Below, in pieces: positions 44,233 to 54,919 of a DNA stretch of 64,000 nucleotides; the first letter of the stretch is position 1; every line of letters begins with the position of its first letter. The stretch is taken from NCBI RefSeq assembly GCF_052324685.1, contig NC_135218.1:24604601-24668600 (forward strand), given 5' to 3'. The DNA is from Brachyhypopomus gauderio (taxonomy: Eukaryota; Chordata; Actinopteri; Gymnotiformes; Hypopomidae). A model generated the notes under the pieces. It was not told the DNA's origin and made no database searches. It saw only the letters and a program-made list of their open reading frames with translations. A program made the translations under genes and the position numbers.

Positions 44233-44263
44233 GTTTTATTCAACCCCCTAGTGACATTATTTT

Positions 44264-45310
<1,047 letters not shown>

Positions 45311-45662
45311 CTAGAAGGAGCTGAGTATCACAGTCCTTTTAAATCTGCCTAATTGGTGCTTATCATGCTTGATTGCTGCTCGTTGACATCCACAGATGTT
45401 TTCAATACCTGATGGAAAACACTGGAATGAACCTCTGTTCTTAGGAGTGGTAGTCGTAAAGGGGTTGAATAATTGTGTCAATGAAGAAATCACAAAAAGG
45501 CCATTTAATACTTTATGACAAAAAAAATTGATGCTATCTTAGTTGCATTTAGTTCTTTAACAAGTCCTTGTAAGATTTCATTATGAACACAATTACAAAT
45601 GTGCACTGAATTCCATAAAACCCTTCGCAGCATTGGGGGTTGAATAAATTTGATCACAACTG

Positions 45663-45819
45663 TATGTGTAAATCCATATTTACATACCGCCAAAGACTTT
45701 TGAATCTCTTTTATCCATGAACCTTTGAATAATTCCTTTCCCCAAATCAATTATTCTAGCCCATAATGAGTCAAAGTGGTTAGCAGATATTGACATGAAC
45801 CTGCAAATGTTCAAACTTG
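45663..45819. other. Right flank of the Tc1 element
   Basis: Short AT-rich stretch between the Tc1 terminus and the LINE remnant. It may be part of the LINE 3' region. Confidence 0.4.
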
Positions 45820-46960
45820 ATAAATCGTCTCCCATCTGCTCTGCGACGTCTGCTGCTCATGTTTCAGATATTATTTTGATATACAGTTTATCATCAATGC
45901 AGCCTTTCCCATTCTGTGATAGGACTTTTCCATATCAGCCTCTTCCACTATTAGCTGGTGGTAAATATTGCACAAGGGTTTAAACTCCCATGATGCTTCC
46001 TGCTCCTTCTCAGAATGCCTCCATGTTGCTGCTGTCTGGTGCACTCACTAAGCACTTCATCACTTGGGGCCGTCTTCCTCGTGTTCCTTGGATTTTACAT
46101 GCTTCATCCTGGATCGTGTCTTTGGTGCTCACTGCCCCCCCCCCCCCTTATTTAGTCTCAGAATGATGGATCTGGGATGAATCCCTACATACATTGAGAG
46201 GAGTTTCCTTGCCTTAACATCAGTAGCTTCTGTCTCCTCCTTTGGCCAGCTTATTGTGCTACCAGGGTTCCTGATTTTGGTCGAGTGTAGGTATTGACTT
46301 CTCAGGACCTGCCTCAATCTTTGTAGATATTTGGCTGTTACTGCTTTCCTTGTGGCCTCTTCATGATTCCCATTTGCCCTTTACATTACAAGGTACTTGT
46401 AGCTGTCCTCAATATCTGCTGTGTTACCTTCTGGAAGTATGATCCCCTCATTTCTAGCTACCATCCCTCTCCCTGTAACCACACTTATGTGGTCTGAATG
46501 ACATTCCGGTGTCATTGCTGTATATACCGGTGAGATGGATTATATAGAGATGGATTATATACTTCTGGCATATAGCTTGATATAATCCATGCAGAGGAGG
46601 AGGCTGATTTAACTGAGGTCTATGCAGAAGAGCTGCAGGGACAGGGCATTATTCTTGGTAAATCCTGAACATCATGGTGACTCATGCTGATGGTCTGAAG
46701 ACCTCTAGGGTTGTCTTCCACTGCCCCAGTGAGTTCTCTTAGAAGGCTCAGAGACCTTCGTAGACCTTTGTAGACCTCATGGACTCAAGCATTCCAGCAT
46801 CCATGTGTGGGGAATCATTGTCTTCCATGTAGTTAATCCAGGTGGAGGTCTGTCTCATCTTTCCTGTTCTGTTCACCAGTAGCTGGTGCTTGGCTCCTCT
46901 AGTCTTCTTGCTAGTGTCTTCCTGGGTCCCCCCTGTGCACTGAGCTCATGCATCTACTCA
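45820..46960 (-). pseudogene. Decayed non-LTR retrotransposon (LINE) reverse transcriptase fragment
   Basis: Broken minus-strand frames give recognisable LINE polyprotein pieces in the expected order. An RT piece with ALSLQLFCIDL and a ruined catalytic box (CMDYIKLYA) is at about 46560-46655. GRGMVARNEGIILPEGN is at about 46430-46475, then NHEEATRKAVTAKYLQRLRQVLRSQ (about 46300-46375), SWPKEETEATDVKARKLLS and TIQDEACKIQGTRGR (about 46070-46115). Stops, frame changes and an internal deletion after RSQYLHSTK show it is dead. The clade is not determined. The residues resemble LINE proteins common in fish and invertebrates. Confidence 0.72.
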
Positions 46961-46989
46961 TCTTAGCTGGAGCGTTGCTTGAGAAGATC

Positions 46990-47430
46990 ATCCATGTTGT
47001 GCGGAGGTAGGATATTGGATCAGGTCTATAGAGGTAGTTTATTGGATCAGGTCTATAGAGGTAGGTTATTGGATCAGGTCAATAGAGGTAGGTTATTGGA
47101 TCAGGTCTGTAGAGGTAGGTTATTGGATCAGGTCTATAGAGGTAGTTTATTGGATCAGGTCTATAGAGGTTGGTTATTGGATCAGGTCTATAGAGATAGT
47201 TTATCGGATCAGGTCTATAGAGGTAGTTTATTGGATCAGGTCTATAGAGGTAGGTTATTGGATCAGGTCTGTAGAGGTAGTTTATTGGATCAGGTCTATA
47301 GAGGTAGGTTATTGGATCAGGTCTTTAGAGGTAGTTTATTGGATCAGGTCTATAGAGGTAGGTTATTGGATCAGGTCTTTAGAGGTAGTTTATTGGATCA
47401 GGTCTGTAGAGGTAGGTTATTGTGTCAGGT
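46990..47430. repeat. 27-bp minisatellite, about 16 copies
   Basis: Unit of 27 bp: ttattggatcaggtctatag plus aggtagg or aggtagt. As 27 is a multiple of three, a periodic 165-codon ORF crosses it. It is not a gene. Confidence 0.95.
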
Positions 47431-47504
47431 CTGTGTGGTTTTCAGTGTGTCCTTCAGGGTGGGTTCCATCCGTTAGTTGCTTCGTTTCGGCGGCCAGGTG
47501 TTGA

Positions 47505-47700
47505 TGAAGTGCAGTTAGCTTTAGCTGGTTAGCTTCATTCTGCTCTAGTAGTTAGCTTTAGCTGGTTAGCTTCATTCTACTCTAGTAGTTAGCTTTAGCT
47601 GGTTAGCTTCATTCTGCTAGTAGTTAGCTTTAGCTGGTTAGCTTCATTCTACTCTAGTAGTTAGCTTTAGCTGGTTAGCTTCATTCTGCTCTAGTAGTTG
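47505..47700. repeat. 37-bp minisatellite, about 5 copies
   Basis: Five copies of agtagttagctttagctggt followed by tagcttcattctgctct, with ctgct/ctact variation and one copy shortened by four bases. Confidence 0.95.
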
Positions 47701-48029
47701 TGGATGATGACGTTCTGGAGCTGCACACCACTTCATACTTGAGATCCTTTGTTAGACGCCTGCTCGCGTCCGTTCTGGGCAGCTGCTGTGTTCTGTTCTC
47801 AGGTCCAGTACCCACTGGGCCTTGTTGTTGTGTGATGCTTCCCTCTCCCATATGCTCTTCTAGTAGTTTTCAGTCTCCAGCTTTGGCGGGTCGGTTCTCG
47901 TCCTGAATCTCTGTTACCAGGAGGACATTTTGGTCGGCTAATGGGAGAAAATCCTGTTTATTCTGCTGAACATATTTCATCTTTGCTTGCACAACAGTTT
48001 CTGCACTATGTCTGCAGTTCTGATAGCTG

Positions 48030-48435
48030 ACTTGTGTATGGAGGATACTCTTCATCTCCATTGAGGATACTCGTCTTCTCCATGAAGTATACTCTTCATC
48101 TCCATAGAGGATACTCGTCTTCTCCATGAAGTCAGGGTTGCCAACTCTCACGCATTGAGCGTGAGACACACGCATTTGACCGTTTTCACACGCTCTCACG
48201 CCACACTTCCGATATCTCACGCCGAAAAAATATCCAGTTTATTTACCTCAGATCCACATAAATGATTCAATACGTTACTAGTTCGCTAGCTCTGGCCATC
48301 CACCGGCGATATAACACTGAATCTGTGTCCATTGTACGTTCGCCACCCCCCCCCGCTCAACAACTTTCGTTCGCCTTCTCCATGGAGGATACTCTTCCTC
48401 TCCATGGAGGATATTCTTCATCTCCATGGAGGATA
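48030..48435. repeat. ctccat-gaggatact tandem array interrupted by a hAT-like fragment
   Basis: Units of about 21 bp (gaggatactcttcatctccat) at 48040-48130 resume at about 48377-48435. Between them, starting at 48132 with cagggttgccaactctcacg, lies a fragment of about 215 bp. Inverted, it matches about 36790-37018 inside the hAT element (shared gtgagacacacgcatttgac and ttggcaaccctg ends). The cagggttgcc terminus looks like a transposon end, so the fragment appears to have inserted into a pre-existing tandem array. Confidence 0.72.
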
Positions 48436-49127
48436 ATCTTTGATGATTATGTTCATCTCATAGTCAAGCATCTCCAGTGTCACTGTTGCTGTGGTGTACA
48501 TCAAATACCGATCTACCCTTGTCATCTAGTATGTACTTTTATAGGTCTGATACAACCTGCGGTTGAAAGTGGAGATGCTCCATCACCTCTAGGTGTGATG
48601 CCTCTGGTGTGACAGGCAGAGATGAAGGATGGATCACAATTTATTTTTTAGTCATTGACAGTAAAAGTCTTGTTTCTAAAATGAGAGAGAACTCTTGTCA
48701 AATCTTGTTTCACTTGTCATCTCTTATAATACAGTTTTTTTTTATATCAAAGTGAGTCAGAGCAAAAAACAAAATGACAGTTAGCTGAACTATTGCATTA
48801 CATATGAAAGACTCCTCTGGAGTGTGAACAGAGGGACTGGGAGTGTATGCGACGTTTTCTAAGGGCCAGGCAGACCCTCCGTTTCTCGTCTATGGGACGC
48901 ATTAGTGCTGAACTGCTGTAGTGTTCTTAGAATTATAAACATGTCTATGCAACAAGGATGTGGACAGTATGGTTTTTGGAAAGGATATTACATCACTTAA
49001 TGCAAATGAGTAAAGGTGATCTAACAAAACCACAGAGACCTATCAAACAATCTAGACAGATAGACAGATACAGATAGCGTATGTGAGTAGAGAGTGAGAG
49101 AGAGACACACACTCACATACACACAAA
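48436..49127. other. Intergenic DNA, no gene seen
   Basis: No exon or defined mobile element was recognised. A few motifs recur from about 36200-36360, suggesting an old dispersed repeat. Confidence 0.4.
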
Positions 49128-50336
49128 CACTCACTGACCACTTTGTTAGGTGCACCTTGCTAGTACCGGGTTGGACCCCCTTTTGTCTTCAGAACTGCCT
49201 TAATCCTTCATGGCAGATTCAACAAAGTACTGGAAACATTCCTCAGAGATTCTGGTCCATATTGACATGATAACATCACGCACATGCTGCAGATTTGTTG
49301 GCTGCACATCCATGATGTGAATCTCCCGTTCCACCACATCCCAAAGGTGCTCTATTGGACTGAGATCTGGTAACTGTGGAGGCCATTCGAGTACAGTGAA
49401 CTCATTTTCGTGTTCAAGAAACCAGTCTGAAATGATTCACGTTTTATGACATGGTGCGTTATCCTGCTGGAAGTAGCCATCAGAAGATGGTTACACTGTG
49501 GTCATAAAGGGATGGACATGGTCAGCAACAATACTCAGGTAGGCTGTGGAGTTGACACGATGCTCAATTGGTACTACTGGGCCCAAAGTGTGCCAGGAAA
49601 ACATCCCCCACACCATTGCACCACCACCAACCGTTGACACAAGGCAGGATGGATCCATGCTTTCATGTTGTTGATGCCAAATTCTGACCCTACTGTCTGA
49701 ATGTTGCAGCAGAAATCGAGACTCATCAGACCAGGCAACGTTTTTCCAATCTTCTATTGTCCAGTTTTGGTGAGCCTGTGTGAATTGTAGCCTCAATTTC
49801 CTGTTCTTAGCTGACAGGAGTGGCACCCGGTGTGGTCTTCTGCTGCTGTAGCCCATCCGCCTCAAGGTTTGACGTGTTGTGTGTTCAGAGATGCTCTTCT
49901 GCATGCCTCGGGTGTAACGACTGGTTATTTGAGTTACTGTTGCCATTCTATCAGCTTGAACCAGTCTGGCCATTCTCCTCTGACCTCTGGCATCAACAAG
50001 GCATTTGTGCCCACAGAACTGCTGCTCACTGGATATTTCCTCTTTTTCGGACCATTCTCTGTAAACCCTAGAGATGGTTGTGCATGAAAATCCCAGTAGA
50101 TCAGCAGTTTCTGAAATACTCAGACCAGCCCGTCTGGCACCAACAACCATGCCACATTCAAAGTCACTTAAATCACCTTTCTTCCCCATTCTGAAGCTCA
50201 GTTTGAACTGCAGCAGATCGTCTTGGCCATGTCTACATGCCTAAATGCATTGAGTTTCTGCCATGTGATTGGCTGATTCGACATTTGCGTTAATGAGCAG
50301 TTAGACAGGTGTACATAATAAAGTGGCCGGTTAGTG
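49128..50336 (-). mobile_element. Tc1 transposon, inactivated
   Basis: The left end reads cactcactgaccactttgtta then ggtgcacc. The right end is its imperfect inverse (ggtgtacataataaagtggccgg, then ttagtg). TA follows the right end at 50337-50338 and is shared with the neighbouring Tc1 element. The element carries a transposase pseudogene on the minus strand. Its ends resemble those of the short element at 19104-19473. Confidence 0.87.
49200..50189 (-). pseudogene. Tc1-family transposase with in-frame stops
   Basis: A 330-codon frame on the minus strand. Codons 1-232 are open (MGKKGDLSDFECGMVVGARR start, helix-turn-helix region to VYREWSEKEE). A TAA follows HPFMTTV at about 49491-49493, and a TGA comes about 22 codons later. 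Beyond them the frame continues in register to a final TAA at 49200-49202. The DDE residues remain visible: D in AWSDESRF, D in QQDNAPCH and E in SPIEHLWDV. The transposase is therefore a recent pseudogene killed by point mutations rather than frameshifts. Confidence 0.92.
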
Positions 50337-50543
50337 TACAGTCCCTGACATAAGTTCTGTCGCTTATCCATGTTGTGGAAACAAAAGCTTATGACCTGAC
50401 TTTAAATTCATCGATTGGTTTTAGAAATGACTCATATGAAAGCTGAAACCCTCCCAAATTGCTTCACCGCAGAAATATTGATCATTTAATGAACACAGAA
50501 AGGACAGATTTTGGCAAGACAAAAGTTTTGTCGCCCACAGAAA

Positions 50544-52904
50544 TTAAGGTGAAAAGTCAAACAAATAATTCTCTTCATATACAAATATATGCATCATAAC
50601 ACTGGTGAATGACGTTGTGGTGCTATTAGAGCCACATTTAATATTTTGTGTGACTTCCACGAGCTTGAAGGACCGCATCCATGTGGTTCGACAATGATTC
50701 ATTGGAATAGCAAAGAATGCAGTCTTACATGCCTCCCAGAGTTCATCAAAATCCTTTGGTTTTGTTTTCCAAGTTTCCTCTTTCACCATACCCCAAACAT
50801 GCTCAATGATGTTCATGTCTGGTGACTGGGCTGGCCAGTCCTGGAGCACCTTGATCTTCTTCGCCTTGAGGAACGTTGATGTAGAGATGGATGTATGAGA
50901 TGGAGCACCATCCTGCTGCAAAATTTGACCCCTTTTATGATTGGGAATGTAAGATGTAGTTAATACTTCTTGATATTTTAGGCTATTGATATTGCCTTCC
51001 ACCTTGCAAATGTTTTGCACACCCCCATACTGAATGTAACCCCAGACCATGATCTTTCCACCACCAAACTTGACTGTTTTCTGGGTGAATCTTGGATCTC
51101 TTGCAGTATTTGCAGCAGCTGTGGTGTAATTCAACTGAAGATTCATCTGAGAAATCCACCTTCTGCCACTTTTCCAGCGTCCATCCGTTTAGCAGGCTGT
51201 GGGCCTTGGCAAATGCCACACGGTTTTTTACCTGCCTTTTGTTTAGTGCTGGCTTCTGGGCACTGAATCGACCATGGAGGCCATTTCGAGACAGAATCCT
51301 ACAAACTGTTCTAGTTGACACAGGGACTTGAGGTGACCAGGCCTGGTGGAGCTCTGTTGCAGTGGAAGAGGGACTGGCTTTGGGTTTTCTAACCAACAAA
51401 CGTTCCTCCCGAGCAGTTGTCTTGTGGTCTGCCGGACCTGGGCTTGTCAAAAACATCTCCAGTCTATTCAAATCTTTTTTAAATTCTTTGTACTTGACGC
51501 TGAGACACATTAAAGGTGCCAGCCACCTCTGCAGTGGATTTGGGCTTTATTTTTTTATTTTTTATTTAACTTTATTTAACCAGGAAGGTCCCATTGAGAT
51601 TAAAATCTCTTTTTCAAGGGAGTCCTGGCCAAGATAGGCAGCAACAAAATACAAATAAAACACTGTTGCAAAGAATTACATGGTTAAAATACATGTTCAA
51701 AAGACAAAAGTTAAAATATATATTCGTAGAATAATTAAGATTTTACAAATAGGTTAAGTAAAACAAGTACAAATTATGGAATTAGCCACAAAAGTTTGCA
51801 GTTTTAGTTTGAAAGCATTCAAAGAAATTAATTCTATCAGTTTCCAATCTTTCTGTAACCTATTCCATGAGGAGGGCGCAGAGTAAACAAAAGCCTTTTT
51901 TCCCAAATCAGTGCGGGCATAAGGGATAGGAAGTAGCAGCTGATTCTGAGATCGAAGTAAGTAAGGAATATCGCTTCTCAGTGTAATTAAACCGCAAATA
52001 TAGGTTGGCAGTAGCCCAAGTAATGCCTTGTAGATAAAAGTGTACCAGTGACAGGATCTACGGATGGACAAAGCAGGCCACCCCACCCGAACATATAGAT
52101 CACAGTGATGACAATTAAACCTAAGAGAGGCATGATAAACAGTATCAACCATCCGAAGACATTTTACAGAGGCATTCATATACAGCAAATCTCCATAATC
52201 CAATATAGTCAAGAAAGTTACTGCAACCAGACGCTTTCTTGCACTAAAAGAAAAACATAACTTATTTCGAAAATAAAAACCTAGCTTAAGCTTCAACTTC
52301 TTTACAAGGTATTCCACATGTGGTTGGAAAGTAAGAGAATCATCAAGAAGAAGACCCAGGTATTTATAAGTGTGCACCAACTCTATTTTATGTCCCTCCA
52401 GACTGAGTACTGAGGGAGTTTGTTCTTGCTTCATCCTGGAGTTTGAAAATACCATTAACTTAGTCTTATCTGCATTGAGAACAAGTTTTAAGTTAATTAA
52501 TAAATGCTGGACAGCAACAAATGATTGTTGCAGGGATTCAAGAGTCTGAGATAGAGTTGGACCACAACAATAAATAACCGTGTCATCAGCATAAATATGC
52601 AAATTTGCACCTGGCACATTTAGATCTAGGTCATTGACGTAAATAATGAATAAAAGAGGACCTAGTATAGATCCCTGGGGCACCCCCTTGTGGACAGTAA
52701 CAAAATCAGAACATAGATCATCATGTTTGATGCACTGTGTTCTATTACTAAGGTAATTTGTGAACCAGGCGACTGCATTCTCTGAGAAACCTGACTGGAG
52801 GAGTCTAAGTTTTAATATATCATGATCCACAGTGTCCACAGGCTTCAGCGTCTTGATAATCAAGGCTTTGGTTGCAGGATGTATTTTTGGCATGTTGTCA
52901 GCGG
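50544..52904 (-). pseudogene. Tc1 transposase interrupted by a LINE and by frame changes
   Basis: The N-terminal piece MPKIHPATKALIIKTLKP (about 52841-52892) is separated by the LINE from KSTAEVAGTFNVSQRQVQR (about 51480-51540), its direct continuation. Stops follow near 51472-51485. The next piece runs to the first catalytic D (KVDFSDESS, about 51150). A frame change then leads to KFGGGKIMVWGY, ILQQDGAPSHTS (second D) and SPDMNIIEHVWG (E), with the last frame ending at 50544. The gene was clearly dead at least after the LINE insertion. Confidence 0.87.
51546..52840 (-). mobile_element. 5'-truncated LINE (L2-like) inserted in the Tc1 transposase
   Basis: The minus-strand frame contains reverse transcriptase motifs DTVDHDILKLRL, GVPQGSILGPLLFIIYVNDL and the catalytic YADDTVIY, then KTKLMVF and YKYLGLLLDD. 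A C-terminal region (SAPSSWNRLQKD to FKLKLQTF) ends near 51754. The 3' UTR runs to an A/T-rich tail (tttattttttta on the plus strand, 51546-51590). The upstream half of the ORF is absent, as expected for target-primed insertion. The flanks share about ggctt, a possible short target duplication. The open frame reads through from the Tc1 N-terminus by chance. Confidence 0.87.
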
Positions 52905-53227
52905 TCAAGTTGCAGTGCAAGTGAAGGTCTGGAGTGCTGGAGTTCTTTTTATACACACCCACTAATTAACCAATCAATTAGTGAGCACAGGTGAGGCTGT
53001 AAACTAGGATTGGGTGCATTATATGACAAGGAGACAAAACTTTTGTCTTGCCAAAATCTGACCTTTCTGTGTTCATTAAATTATCAATATTTCTGCAGTG
53101 AAGCAAATTTATTTTCGTAAATTAAATCTCATTTGGGAGGGTTTCAGCTTTCATATGAGTCATTTCTAAAACCAATCGATTTTGTTTCCACAACATGGAT
53201 AAGCAACAGAACTTATGTCAGGGACTG

Positions 53228-53233
53228 TATGTA

Positions 53234-53284
<51 letters not shown>

Positions 53285-53437
53285 CACAGAGCTTCCAGAA
53301 GCAGCATATTTCCTTCATCAGCTTGATCAGTTTGCAAACAAACTGCTTCTGAATTAATAGGAGCAGGATATATGAAAAAGTAGATGTTTAAATCATAGCA
53401 TTCATCCCATGAGGTTCTAAAGTTACAAAAGAACAGT

Positions 53438-53513
<76 letters not shown>

Positions 53514-53745
53514 CTGTGCACATAAATGGAAAGCAGAAGTGTTTGAACTCTGACAGATGTTTCTGAGAACGTCCTCTTTTTCTGTGTGTTTGTGAAGGAA
53601 AGGAGGTCATGATAACACAGTGAACTTACTGTGGCCATTTTTGTATAGTATGCCACTCTTTTGCTCGGAAAAAGGGCCTAACGACACCTCACCCACACAC
53701 CCACATTAAGAGATAGTGAGAGAGAGAAGGAGAGAGGGAGGGAGG

Positions 53746-53784
<39 letters not shown>

Positions 53785-53868
53785 GTGATAAGGCTCATGG
53801 TTTCCTCTTCAGGTAGCGATGTTCAGTTTACAGAAAATGGCACTGCGGTTACTCTGGGACACCACCGC

Positions 53869-53910
<42 letters not shown>

Positions 53911-54919
53911 GTGTGTGAGCTCAACAGAGAGAGTGAGGTTTCCAGACTGCCGACTGTCGTAGCAGTACTCTGTGTGATGGAGTCCTCATTATAGACTCAT
54001 GTCATACAGCAAAGCAGAAAACCTGTAAATTAATTACACTCTTCTTTCTCTTTTTCACTACAAGATATGAATTTCAGTGGAGCAATCACCCGTTCATGGA
54101 AGGTATGTGGCTACCTGCTTATCTTCAGTTCCAGAAGTGTTATTATGTTAGTATTATTGTGTTTTAGTGTTATTATGTTATAGTATTATTAAGTTACAGT
54201 ATTGTTACATTATAGTGTTATTATATTAAAGTGCTTTTGGCCAGATGTTAGATGAGTATGGCTTAATTTCATGTTTCAAAAAGTGAAATGAGAAATATAT
54301 TGGATATGTTCGTTTTTCAATTATTTAACAGTAGATTTGAATTTTGATCATTTTACTTTTTTTCAAATTGGCCATGTCCTTTCCATGACTGAAGAACATA
54401 AAAAAATTATATTATTAAAAAAAATAAAACATACATGGACTCATACACTACCATTTTAATCTGGAGAAGAGACTAGAGACGAGAATCATCATAGCTAGAG
54501 ACAGAAGAGAGGAAGAGGGGAAAGGATGAGAACGTGGTGTGTGACATGCGTGGTGTGTGACATGCAGTGTGTGTGACATGTAGTGTGTGACATGTGTGTG
54601 ACGTGCGTGGTGTGTGACATTTACTGACATCTGACCTCTTTACCTATGGGAGTTGTGGGTAGATATTTTCACTCTCTTTGTGGTTGACGTTTTTTTTTTT
54701 CCATACCAGACACATGGACTGACTGATACAAAAATATAATTAACTGAAAACTATGACAAACCACAGGGAAATGTGATAAACTATATATATAATAAAGTTG
54801 TGATAAACTATATATATAATAAAGTTGTGTAGTTCTGGCTGTACTTCCCATGTAAAGTGCTCATGCACACAACTATGTGTCTCCTGTTGCCACGCCGACA
54901 TGCATGTCCAGTCCACACA
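53228..54919. other. 5' flank of IL2RB with microsatellites
   Basis: Simple repeats: (GA)n at 53237-53282, (TATC)n at about 53442-53511, GA-rich runs at about 53725-53782 and 53873-53905, a gtgtgtgacatg repeat at about 54536-54620, and a duplicated tgtgataaactatatatata block near 54773-54830. The IL2RB promoter and any 5' untranslated exon should lie here but were not recognised. Confidence 0.5.

Larger units (their letters stand above)
38785..44237 (-). mobile_element. Ty3/gypsy-like LTR retrotransposon, 5.4 kb
   Basis: The element occupies 38790-44232. Its two 177-bp LTRs (38790-38966 and 44056-44232) are identical by direct reading, and both start tagatagg and end ctcta. The 5-bp target duplication gtttt is intact at 38785-38789 and 44233-44237. 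On the minus strand the order is 5' LTR, leader, gag-protease-RT, RNase H-integrase, polypurine tract (cggggggaga, 38967-38976) and 3' LTR. The termini are TA...TA rather than the usual TG...CA. Identical LTRs imply a recent insertion. An in-frame stop splits the polyprotein. Confidence 0.93.
50339..53227 (-). mobile_element. Tc1 transposon with ~195-bp inverted repeats, split by a LINE
   Basis: The ends begin cagtccctgacataagttct on both sides, with TA at 50337-50338 and 53228-53229. The arms extend to the matching ttttggcaagacaaaagttttgtc blocks near 50530 and 53035, with a few indels between them. The left end directly abuts the other Tc1 element. A truncated LINE (about 51546-52840) interrupts the transposase gene. 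Without it the element is about 1.6 kb. Confidence 0.92.

Noticed and set aside
46979..47476. 165-codon ORF with repeated LLDQVYRG-like peptide
   Set aside because: Arises from a 27-bp minisatellite. No other coding support.
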